Of a DNA stretch of 9,029 bases, positions 1 through 6,261 are shown in pieces (position 1 is the stretch's first letter; every line of letters starts with the position of its first letter). Below the pieces are notes generated by a model. That model was not told the DNA's origin. It did no database searches and saw nothing but the letters and a program-made list of their open reading frames with translations. This DNA is from Deltaproteobacteria bacterium (GTDB lineage Bacteria; Desulfobacterota; GWC2-55-46; DRQE01). Where the stretch lies: contig DRQE01000012.1 of NCBI GenBank assembly GCA_011371515.1, positions 1 through 9,029 on the forward strand. The letters are read 5' to 3'. Position numbers and translations under genes: made by a program.

Positions 1-196
1 AGGTTGCTCCTTCAAGGGGCTCAACGGTAATCTCCTCACCCATGAACTCCATCTTTTCACCGGCGCTCCTTTCAGAGGCAAAGAGCCTTATATCCTTTAC
101 AGGAAACTCCCTCTCTTCCAGTATGCTTAAGATTTCTTTACCCACAAGCCCTGTTGCCCCTACCACACAGAGGCTGTATTTCTTTCTTCTTGCCAA
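1..196 (-). CDS. asd: Aspartate-semialdehyde dehydrogenase, N-terminal part (cut by window edge)
   Basis: The visible 65 codons encode the start of the NADPH-dependent enzyme that converts aspartyl phosphate to aspartate semialdehyde, a cytosolic step leading to lysine/diaminopimelate, threonine and methionine. The nucleotide-binding Rossmann motif VVGATGLVGKEIL is followed by EEREFPVKDIRLFASERSAG and then a segment ending VEPLEGAT, which is the classical order in bacterial Asd. The catalytic cysteine and the rest of the protein lie outside the window. The start is TTG at 196-194: it is the only start codon ahead of the Rossmann strand in this frame, and an AGGAGG lies 9 nt upstream. The gene begins 21 bp after the rmuC stop on the same strand, so it is probably the third gene of the operon starting at 5490. 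The family call is very secure; the exact start slightly less so. Confidence 0.93.
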   Translation of the reverse strand, partial: MARRKKYSLCVVGATGLVGKEILSILEEREFPVKDIRLFASERSAGEKMEFMGEEITVEPLEGAT

Positions 197-205
197 GCCT
201 TCAAC

Positions 206-211
206 CCTCCT
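206..211 (-). promoter_or_regulatory. Shine-Dalgarno for asd, supports a TTG start
   Basis: On the minus strand AGGAGG lies 9 nt before TTG (196-194), inside the 21-bp rmuC-asd gap. Another TTG between the two is out of frame and soon reaches a stop, so this site supports the TTG at 196 as the asd start. Confidence 0.7.
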
Positions 212-217
212 TTTCTC

Positions 218-1300
218 TTAAGGTAGTTCTTTCAGCTCAACCTCTTTGAGCCTTTCCACCCCGCTCAACCTCTGCCTAAATCTTTCCATCCTCTTAAGCG
301 TATCGTCGTATTTGTTCTTGCTGTTGGCTATGTGTCTGCCAAGGGTCTCGAAGTCATCTGAGACCTTGTCGAACTCCACCCCAAGTGCTTCAAGGTGTTT
401 AAGTATAGCCTGTGCCTTCCTGCTTATCTCAAGCCCCTTAAGCCCCATGACTATGGTCTGCAGATAGGCATAGAGGCTATTGGGGGACACAGGTATTACC
501 CTCTTTGAGAGCGCGTAACTTAAAAGCCCTGCCTCTTCAAGGGGCTCTTCTTTGATTATAGTTTCGTAATAGACATTTTCAGCCGGTATGTACATCAGGG
601 CAAAGTTGAAAGTGCCCTCCTCGTGCATTATGTAGTCAGAGGCTATCTTGTCTATGTGTTTCTTGACATCTGTAACAAAGCTCTTTCTTGCATCCCGCTT
701 TTCCTTGTCCGTTGTCGCCAAGAGTATCCTTTTGAAGTTCTCAAGGGGAAACTTTGCATCCACAGGCACGAGCCCCTGACTGAGCCTTATTATGGCATCC
801 ACGGTTTTACCGCTTCTGAACCTGTACTGTAGAGCGTAGTTCTGCTCTGGAAGAATCTGGCGCAAAAGGTCTTCAAGCAGAAACTCTCCGAGCCCGCCCC
901 TCAGCTTCGGTGAGCGAAGTATCTCCTGAAGTGTGGATATGTCTCTTCCAACCTCGAATATCTGTTCAGCCGCCTTTGAGAGCTCACCAAGACTCTGTTT
1001 TAGCTCACCCACCACCCTTGCAGCATTATCCATCCTCTGGTTCAGCTGTCCCGTCGAGGTCTGCAACTGGGAAGTTACAGAACTCAACTGGGTTGCAACC
1101 TGTGAGGTGATGTTTGAGAGCTGCTCGTTTACTATAGAAAGATGCTTCGTAAGTGAGTCTGTTAGTTCTCTCCTTAAGGCTTCTGTGTCCTGCTTAAGGT
1201 TGTCTATTGCGTCCCGGTCTCTTCTGAGCGCAGGGGCTATCCAGAAAGCAAGCACACCAAGGAGCACAACAAGCAATGCTGCTATGAGGTACTCCATCAT
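218..1300 (-). CDS. rmuC: RmuC family DNA recombination protein
   Basis: This encodes a 360-residue RmuC-type protein. The family is predicted to be a membrane-anchored nuclease that limits recombination at inverted repeats in E. coli; its biochemical activity is poorly defined. An N-terminal membrane helix (about residues 4-24) is followed by a Gln/Ser/Thr-rich predicted coiled coil (about 30-115) and then the RmuC domain. Family signatures are RGGLGEF (134-140), VDAII (167-171), VPVDAKFP (178-185) and YIPAENVYYE (237-246). D168 with D181/K183 fits a PD-(D/E)xK-like active site. It is shorter than E. coli RmuC (about 475 residues), mostly in the coiled coil and C-terminus. The start overlaps the upstream stop as ATGA (1300-1297), suggesting translational coupling. 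A second ATG at 1297 is equally possible, and a weak AAAGG precedes 1300 by 8 nt. It lies between the activase fusion gene and asd. Confidence 0.93.
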   Translation of the reverse strand: MMEYLIAALLVVLLGVLAFWIAPALRRDRDAIDNLKQDTEALRRELTDSLTKHLSIVNEQLSNITSQVATQLSSVTSQLQTSTGQLNQRMDNAARVVGELKQSLGELSKAAEQIFEVGRDISTLQEILRSPKLRGGLGEFLLEDLLRQILPEQNYALQYRFRSGKTVDAIIRLSQGLVPVDAKFPLENFKRILLATTDKEKRDARKSFVTDVKKHIDKIASDYIMHEEGTFNFALMYIPAENVYYETIIKEEPLEEAGLLSYALSKRVIPVSPNSLYAYLQTIVMGLKGLEISRKAQAILKHLEALGVEFDKVSDDFETLGRHIANSKNKYDDTLKRMERFRQRLSGVERLKEVELKELP

Positions 1301-4300
1301 CTCGTCTGCCTTTCCATGAACTCCCTTGCCTGATGCACAAAGGCTTCGAGTCTCGTCATGGCATTGGTGTCCTCTATACCCTCATAGACCATGTTTATGT
1401 AGGGTATGTTTCCGTACTTTTCTCTCACCCTCTTGAGGATTCCGTTTACCACGGTGCCGGGCATACAGGTAAAGGGCATAACATTTATTATACCTGATGC
1501 ACCGTGGGCTATGTAGTCTATGACTTTACCCACACTCAAGACTGCCTCGCCCTCGAAGGACTCGTGTATGTATGGGGCTGCAAGCTCTATAATCTCCTTT
1601 GTGTGGGGCTCGTGGCCACTTCTTAAGTCGCCGTCGAATATGGCGAGCATCTTCTTCTCATAGTGGTGCTGGAAGAAGTCATTGAATGCCACCTTGAGAA
1701 AGTTAATATAGCCGCCACGCCTTAAGTTCTTCTTCTTTGCAGTGTGGTTTATGTAGTAAAGCCACTCTGATATTGGCGGCACCCTTACCTCGGCACCAAG
1801 GGCTTCGAGCTTCTTTACTATATTCTCGTTACTGAAACGGTTACTCCTTACGTATATCTCTCCAACTATGCCCACAACAGGCTTTGTTCCCACACCTTCT
1901 ACAGGTATTGCATTGAATGCCTCCTTGGCATAACGGAGTTCCTCGGCAGGGAACCTCTTCTCTCTTATAGCATCACACACCCTGTGGATGCACTCCCAGT
2001 AGAGCCTTTCCACCTCTTCTGGGTTCTTTGCGTAGGGTCTTACCTCTCTCAAGCGCTTTTCAAGCAGATCCACCGCCACCATGCCCCACCATGCAAGTTT
2101 CGGAAAGTCTCCATCCACCATGCCGAGCTCTGAATAGAACTTTTCATCCTGATCAGGCGCATACACTGGCACCTGTGGGTAGCCGAGCTCATCGAGTATA
2201 AGCCTGTGGTAACGGTTGTACTGGCCGAACCTGCATGGGCCCTTACCGGAGGGCATAAAGAAGGCACTCCTTTCAGGGTCAAAGTCCTTGCTCTTTACAA
2301 TCTTTACCATATCACCTGTGGTAATTATCGATGGATAGCACTCCCTTCCAGAGGTGTAGCGTCTACCCCACTTAAGGGTCTCCTCATCGGGTTCTGGCAT
2401 CACCACCGCATCTATACCGCATGCCTGAAAGGCTGCCGCTATCGCATGGGAGCCATCTGCCATGTTGGGCAGATACAGCCTCTTCTTTATGGCTGTCCTC
2501 TCCCTGCGTTTGGGCTTTACAGGTCTTCCGGTCCTCTCTTTTATGTTTCTAAGGCTGTCCAGATAGGCCTCACACCTTGTTATTGCACCTGCATCTGCCG
2601 AGTGCTCGTCTATCTCAAGCTGCAGGAATGGTTTTCCTGCAAGGGTATCCTTGAAGAAGTGTGTTATATAAGAGTCAGGACCACAGCCAAAGTTCGTAAT
2701 GTATACGGCAAAAAGCCGTGGGTCGTCTTTGAGAAGTTTTGCCGTTGCAAGTATCCTCTGCCCGCTCTTCCAGTACATCTCCTCTGCCATCTCGTCGTCT
2801 ATGAGCTCTTCCACAGGAAGCATGTCGAAAGGTATGGCGAGCACTTCCATCTCACGCAGGCGCTGTGGAAGTTCAAGGTTCATGCCGGGGTCCATGGTGT
2901 TGTAGGGTCTGCCAACTATTACGAGGGCTATGTCATCCTCCTTGAGTGTCGATAGCACCTCTTTTCCTCTTTCAAGAAGTCTTCTCTTGAACTCTTTTTG
3001 CACATCTGTTGCAATCTTAAGTGCCCTGTCCACGGCACTTTTACTTCGCCCAAGGGTCTCGCCAAACTGGTAGAACTCTTTTTTAACGAGGCTTTCCCGC
3101 TGGTTGAAGTGTATTACAGGTGATATTATCTCGACCCCTTCCTTCTCAAAGTCGAAGGATGACTTTGCTATGTATGGAAAGCTCTGCACATAGGGACAGA
3201 GTTGGGTGAAAAGTTGTCCCTTCTTTGCAGGCGGCATGTTTATAACACTGGGCAGGAATATCTTCTTTACACCCCTGTCTATAAGGTCTCTCACATGCCC
3301 GTGCGCCACCTTTACGGGGAAGCAGGTCTCGGTAACTATGGTTTCAACCCCTTCCTTGCATATGTCCTTGTTCGTTGGTCTTGAGAGCACCACCCTGTAG
3401 CCCAGCTCGTTCAGGAATGCCTTCCAGAAGGGGTACATGTCGAACATCATGAGTATGCGAGGAATACCTATAAGGGGGCTATCCTCTGGCAGGGTCTTTC
3501 CTTTATATATGGTAAGAAGGAGTTTTTCTCTTTCTGCAAATAGGTCTGGCACCTTTGTTGCAGAAGATGCCTCTCTTTTAACATCGTACTTTTCGCATCT
3601 GCCACCGTAGTAGAGGGGTTTTTCACCCTCTATAAGGACCTTTCTTACCTCACATATGTTGGCACAGTCTCTACACTCGAAGGACTCTATGGAGTACTTC
3701 TTCTTACTGAGGTCAAACCCCTTGAAGCGTGTCGGCTGTGATGGGTCTTTCTCTCGCATGGCAAGTATTGCAGCCCCTATGGCACCTGTAACATCGTGGT
3801 GCTCGGGCACGGTTATCTTCTTTCCTGTAACCTTCTCGAATGCAGCAACCACTGCAAGGTTTGCAGCGGTGCCACCCTGAAAGAAGATGTGCTCGCCTAT
3901 CCTTCTGTCGCCAACAACCCTGTTGAGGTAGTTGTGCACTATGGAGTATGCGAGCCCTGAGACAAGTCCACTCTTGTCAACACCTTTCTGCTGGTGGTGT
4001 ACCATGTCGGTCTCTATAAAGACGGTGCACCTTTCTCCCATCGGTGCAGGTGCCTGAGAGCTGAGTGCAAGCTCGCTGAACTCCTTCTTTATGTTTATAC
4101 CGAGCCTTTCTGCCTGCTCTTCAAGGAAGGAGCCCGTGCCAGCGGCACAGACCTTGTTCATCTCAAAGTCCACCACCACGCCGTCCTTAATGGCTATGTA
4201 CTTTGAGTCCTGCCCGCCTATCTCGAATATGGTATCCACCTTCGGGTCTATTGCCACTGCTGCCGTTGCCTGTGCGGTAATCTCGTTTCTCACCACATCG

Positions 4301-5490
4301 GCACCGATAAAGTCTGCCGTAAGGTATCTGCCCGAGCCTGTTGTGCCCACCCCTATGACATTGACATACTCGCCACACTCATCTTCTATATCCTTGAGCC
4401 CTGTTCTTACTGCCTCGAGCGGGCGGCCTGCAGTCTTAAGATACCTCTTTGCCACAACCTTCATATCCTTATCTATGAGAACAACATTGGTACTGGTAGA
4501 GCCCACATCCACGCCAAGGTATACATCCACCTTTTCGCCGGGCTTAAAGCTATAGCCCGTGGAGGTCTGTTTTTGAGAGGGATGTCCCTCTGGCCTGTGA
4601 AGTTTCGACAGCCCTCCTTCGTGCTCACCAAGGCCATCAAGGACGAACCTCTTCAGTTCATCAAGCCCCTTGAATGTGCCAAGCCCCTTTCTTCTTTCAA
4701 GGGCTATGAATACTGCTCCAAGGGCACCCATGAAGGCAAAGTGTTCAGGAATTATGTAGTCGCTATCATCGAGTTCGAGTACATCCTTGAACGCCTTTCT
4801 TACGCCAAGGTTTGCTGCCACACCACCTTGGAAGGAGACCACCTTCTTGAACTCCTTACCCTTGCCTATGGTTGCCTTGAAGTTTCTTGCCACTGCATAA
4901 CACAGGCCTGCCACGATGTCGTAATCAGGGGTTGCTATCTGCTGCAGGTGTATCATATCGCTCTTGGCAAAGACACTGCATCGGCCTGCAATACGGGGTG
5001 GGTTCTTGCTCTTAAGGGCAAGGCGTCCGAACTCCTCTATGGTAAGGTTGAGCCTTGTTGCCTGCTGATCGAGAAAGCTGCCAGTGCCTGCGGCACATAC
5101 CGAGTTCATCTGAAAGTCCTCTATGCGAAGTGTGCCGTCGGACTCTGGCTCAAGAAAGATAAGCTTTGCATCCTGCCCGCCCATCTCTATGATGGTTCTA
5201 ACCTCTGGATGATAAACCTCCGTTGCCTTTGCCTGTGCTATGACCTCGTTTATGAATGCCGCACCTATAAGGGGTGCTATGGTCTTGCCACCCGTGCCTG
5301 TGGTTGCAACGAGCCCGATAGAGTCCTGCCCATAACGGGAGACAATCTCTTCAAGAATGGAAAGGGCGGTTCTAAAGGGCTCGCCCTTTGTTCTCACATA
5401 GTGTTTTTCAAGTACTTCTCGTTTTTCGTCGAGTATGACAGTATCGGCACTTACCGAGCCGATGTCTATTCCTATGTAAATCTTCCCCAT
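1297..5490 (-). CDS. Fused tandem acyl-CoA dehydratase activase / DUF2229 / HgdB-like iron-sulfur protein
   Basis: This 1397-residue cytosolic protein joins parts that are often separate (COG1924, COG3580, COG3581). Activase 1 (about 1-270) has phosphate loop GIDIGSVSADTVILD, GTGG, EMGGQDAK (102-109), cluster cysteines C132 (VCAAGTGSF) and C171 (GRCSVF), and QGGVAAN. Activase 2 (about 322-580) repeats all of these, with C448 and C488. A linker has C606, C609, C613 and C632. The DUF2229 half (about 670-985) has C723, C765 and C936; the C-terminal half (about 1000-1397) has C1051, C1086 and C1342 in matching contexts. In HgdC-type activases one [4Fe-4S] bridges two subunits, and ATP hydrolysis drives a low-potential electron to a dehydratase or double-cubane-cluster protein. 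Here donor and acceptor appear fused. The true substrate is unknown; dehydratase activation and small-molecule reduction are both possible. The start is ATG with AGGAGG 6 nt upstream and a strong promoter. It is first in the operon with rmuC and asd. Confidence 0.9.
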   Translation of the reverse strand: MGKIYIGIDIGSVSADTVILDEKREVLEKHYVRTKGEPFRTALSILEEIVSRYGQDSIGLVATTGTGGKTIAPLIGAAFINEVIAQAKATEVYHPEVRTIIEMGGQDAKLIFLEPESDGTLRIEDFQMNSVCAAGTGSFLDQQATRLNLTIEEFGRLALKSKNPPRIAGRCSVFAKSDMIHLQQIATPDYDIVAGLCYAVARNFKATIGKGKEFKKVVSFQGGVAANLGVRKAFKDVLELDDSDYIIPEHFAFMGALGAVFIALERRKGLGTFKGLDELKRFVLDGLGEHEGGLSKLHRPEGHPSQKQTSTGYSFKPGEKVDVYLGVDVGSTSTNVVLIDKDMKVVAKRYLKTAGRPLEAVRTGLKDIEDECGEYVNVIGVGTTGSGRYLTADFIGADVVRNEITAQATAAVAIDPKVDTIFEIGGQDSKYIAIKDGVVVDFEMNKVCAAGTGSFLEEQAERLGINIKKEFSELALSSQAPAPMGERCTVFIETDMVHHQQKGVDKSGLVSGLAYSIVHNYLNRVVGDRRIGEHIFFQGGTAANLAVVAAFEKVTGKKITVPEHHDVTGAIGAAILAMREKDPSQPTRFKGFDLSKKKYSIESFECRDCANICEVRKVLIEGEKPLYYGGRCEKYDVKREASSATKVPDLFAEREKLLLTIYKGKTLPEDSPLIGIPRILMMFDMYPFWKAFLNELGYRVVLSRPTNKDICKEGVETIVTETCFPVKVAHGHVRDLIDRGVKKIFLPSVINMPPAKKGQLFTQLCPYVQSFPYIAKSSFDFEKEGVEIISPVIHFNQRESLVKKEFYQFGETLGRSKSAVDRALKIATDVQKEFKRRLLERGKEVLSTLKEDDIALVIVGRPYNTMDPGMNLELPQRLREMEVLAIPFDMLPVEELIDDEMAEEMYWKSGQRILATAKLLKDDPRLFAVYITNFGCGPDSYITHFFKDTLAGKPFLQLEIDEHSADAGAITRCEAYLDSLRNIKERTGRPVKPKRRERTAIKKRLYLPNMADGSHAIAAAFQACGIDAVVMPEPDEETLKWGRRYTSGRECYPSIITTGDMVKIVKSKDFDPERSAFFMPSGKGPCRFGQYNRYHRLILDELGYPQVPVYAPDQDEKFYSELGMVDGDFPKLAWWGMVAVDLLEKRLREVRPYAKNPEEVERLYWECIHRVCDAIREKRFPAEELRYAKEAFNAIPVEGVGTKPVVGIVGEIYVRSNRFSNENIVKKLEALGAEVRVPPISEWLYYINHTAKKKNLRRGGYINFLKVAFNDFFQHHYEKKMLAIFDGDLRSGHEPHTKEIIELAAPYIHESFEGEAVLSVGKVIDYIAHGASGIINVMPFTCMPGTVVNGILKRVREKYGNIPYINMVYEGIEDTNAMTRLEAFVHQAREFMERQTR

Positions 5491-5496
5491 GTAGCC

Positions 5497-5502
5497 CCTC
5501 CT
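5497..5502 (-). promoter_or_regulatory. Shine-Dalgarno of the activase fusion gene
   Basis: A perfect AGGAGG on the minus strand is separated by 6 nt (GGCTAC) from the ATG at 5490-5488. It fixes the start of the large gene; the protein begins directly with the first activase strand (MGKIYIGIDIG). Confidence 0.8.
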
Positions 5503-5549
5503 GAAATGCAGTAGTTTTATATAATATTTATTTTTCAGAAAATGGTTAT

Positions 5550-5578
5550 ATTATCTTTTATTTTCCATGGGCTGTCAA
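5550..5578 (-). promoter_or_regulatory. Sigma70-type promoter of the activase-rmuC-asd operon
   Basis: On the minus strand a perfect -35 TTGACA (5578-5573) and a -10 GATAAT (5555-5550) are separated by 17 bp. Transcription would start near 5543, giving an AT-rich leader of about 53 nt before the ATG at 5490. The -35 box lies downstream of the minus-strand terminator at 5614-5636, so this promoter is insulated from anything transcribed further upstream. Box match and spacing are seen directly; activity is inferred. Confidence 0.75.
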
Positions 5579-5613
5579 CTGTAAGCCCTGCCTCTTGGGT
5601 AGTGGATTATGAT

Positions 5614-5636
5614 AAAAAATCCCCTGAATGGGGATT
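5614..5636 (-). terminator. Rho-independent terminator, minus-strand orientation
   Basis: On the minus strand AATCCCC, loop ATTCA and GGGGATT form a perfect 7-bp stem that runs into a six-T tract (5619-5614). On the plus strand no T tract follows, so it works only for leftward transcripts. Its position between two divergent genes is odd, because neither gene ends there. It needs a transcript starting upstream, either the candidate RNA at about 5692 or antisense transcription out of tadA. Confidence 0.75.
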
Positions 5637-5666
5637 CTGAGTAGGAGTGTCTCTGTCTTCTCCGCC

Positions 5667-5678
5667 ATAGAGGTCTAT
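5667..5678. promoter_or_regulatory. Short palindrome ATAGA-GG-TCTAT, possible operator
   Basis: A perfect 5+2+5 inverted repeat lies about 15-25 nt into the candidate minus-strand transcript and about 65 bp upstream of the tadA -35 box. It could be a repressor site or a small RNA hairpin. Such a short palindrome can arise by chance in AT-rich DNA. Confidence 0.2.
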
Positions 5679-5697
5679 CCACGTATTTTACCGTCCT

Positions 5698-5726
5698 ATT
5701 TTAACCAAAAAAGATGGCTTAATCAA
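5698..5726 (-). promoter_or_regulatory. Possible promoter of the minus-strand candidate RNA
   Basis: On the minus strand TTGATT (5726-5721; 4 of 6 consensus) and TAAAAT (5703-5698; 5 of 6) are separated by exactly 17 bp. The predicted start is about 5692-5691. The region is AT-rich, so chance is a real alternative. The good spacing and the strong terminator about 55 bp downstream raise its likelihood. Confidence 0.4.
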
Positions 5727-5741
5727 TCAAAAGAGGAAGGC

Positions 5742-5770
5742 TTGACAACACACCCCTTTTCCTGTATTTT
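5742..5770 (+). promoter_or_regulatory. Sigma70-type promoter of tadA and the mutase gene
   Basis: A perfect -35 TTGACA (5742-5747) and a -10 TATTTT (5765-5770) are separated by 17 bp. Transcription would begin near A5776, only about 10 nt before the tadA ATG at 5786. The leader would hold little beyond the G-rich stretch at 5778-5785. Confidence 0.7.
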
Positions 5771-5785
5771 ACCCAACGGGGGTGG

Positions 5786-6247
5786 ATGGCTACCACTGAA
5801 GACATAGGGTTCATGAAGGAGGCACTCAAAGAGGCAAAAAAAGCAGAGTCCAAGGAAGAGGTGCCCGTTGGAGCCGTGGTGGTGGTGGATGGCAAGATAG
5901 TAGGCAGAGGGCACAATCTTAAAGAAAAGAGCCTGGATCCCACCTCACATGCAGAGATTGTTGCCATAAAGAAGGCTGCAAAGAGGCTTAAAAACTGGCG
6001 CCTCAAGGGAGCAACCCTTTATGTAACGCTTGAGCCCTGTATCATGTGCGTGGGCGCAATGGTGCAGGCAAGGGTTGAAAGGCTCGTTTTCGCCACAAGA
6101 GATCCCAAGGCAGGTGCCTGTGGGTCAGTATACGATATACCGGCTGACAACAGACTCAACCATCGAATAGTGGTTGAGGAAGGCATCCTCAGGGAAGAAG
6201 GAGAAGCCCTGCTTAAAGGTTTCTTCAAAAGACTGAGAACCCAGTAA
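5786..6247 (+). CDS. tadA: tRNA-specific adenosine deaminase TadA
   Basis: This 153-residue cytidine-deaminase-fold enzyme converts adenosine-34 to inosine in the tRNA-Arg(ACG) anticodon, allowing wobble reading; it acts in the cytosol as a homodimer. The zinc site is complete: H55 and the proton-shuttling E57 in SHAE, and C85/C88 in TLEPCIMCVGAM. Other TadA features are EVPVGAVVV (25-33), HNLKEKSLDPTSHAE (43-57) and DPKAGACGSVYD (106-117), with a typical C-terminal helix ending FFKRLRTQ. Length is close to the family norm (about 150-165). The ATG at 5786 matches the usual N-terminal extent (FMKEALKEA at 9-17). The G-run at 5778-5782 is only 3 nt from it, so the ribosome-binding site is poor, and the mRNA leader may be very short. 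The mutase gene follows after 14 bp, probably co-transcribed. Confidence 0.95.
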   Translation: MATTEDIGFMKEALKEAKKAESKEEVPVGAVVVVDGKIVGRGHNLKEKSLDPTSHAEIVAIKKAAKRLKNWRLKGATLYVTLEPCIMCVGAMVQARVERLVFATRDPKAGACGSVYDIPADNRLNHRIVVEEGILREEGEALLKGFFKRLRTQ

Positions 6248-6253
6248 GGGAGG
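6248..6253 (+). promoter_or_regulatory. Shine-Dalgarno of the mutase gene
   Basis: GGGAGG directly follows the tadA stop and lies 8 nt before the ATG at 6262. It fixes the mutase start and fits co-transcription with tadA. Confidence 0.75.
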
Positions 6254-6261
6254 AAAACCCC

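Larger units (their letters stand above)
5614..5692 (-). ncRNA. Candidate small RNA or attenuated leader (unrecognised family)
   Basis: A possible promoter (5698-5726) and a strong intrinsic terminator (5614-5636), both on the minus strand, bracket about 80 nt that contain no convincing gene. A transcript would start near 5692-5691 (GGTAAAATAC...) and end in the U tract. Apart from the terminator, the only internal structures I see are a short ATAGA/TCTAT palindrome and a weak GGAG/CTCC pairing. It does not resemble 6S, SRP RNA, tRNA, or the fluoride, preQ1, c-di-GMP-I or purine riboswitches as I know them. It is either a free-standing small RNA or a terminated leader from a distal promoter of the large gene. 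Expression is inferred. Confidence 0.35.
5683..5773. repeat. 10-bp direct repeat GTATTTTACC (5683-5692 and 5764-5773)
   Basis: The same 10-mer occurs twice, 81 bp apart. The right copy contains the tadA -10 box (TATTTT, 5765-5770). The left copy, read on the minus strand, is the predicted first 10 nt of the candidate RNA (GGTAAAATAC). A related TATTTTAACC lies at 5697-5706. It may be a shared protein-binding site or a decayed promoter duplication. Only the identity is certain. Confidence 0.35.

Noticed and set aside
2206..2955. Open frame of 249 codons on the plus strand opposite the activase gene
   Set aside because: Same reason: it is an antisense shadow with no domain, no plausible ribosome-binding site and no promoter context.
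4573..5514. Open frame of 313 codons on the plus strand opposite the activase gene
   Set aside because: It is antisense to a strongly conserved protein; its translation is Cys/Leu/Tyr-rich with no recognisable domain. It comes from the codon bias of the real gene.
5508..5540. CTGAAA...TTTCAG inverted repeat in the leader of the activase gene, possible riboswitch
   Set aside because: Only 6 bp with a long AT-rich loop and no conserved aptamer elements; too weak to call.
5618..5636. The 5618-5636 hairpin as a plus-strand terminator
   Set aside because: On the plus strand it is followed by CTGAGTAGG, with no T tract and no gene ending upstream in that direction.
5558..5668. 36-codon minus-strand frame (MAEKTETLLLRIPIQG...) inside the divergent region
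   Set aside because: It has no good ribosome-binding site, runs through the terminator hairpin and into the activase promoter, and shows no recognisable motif. It is probably chance.
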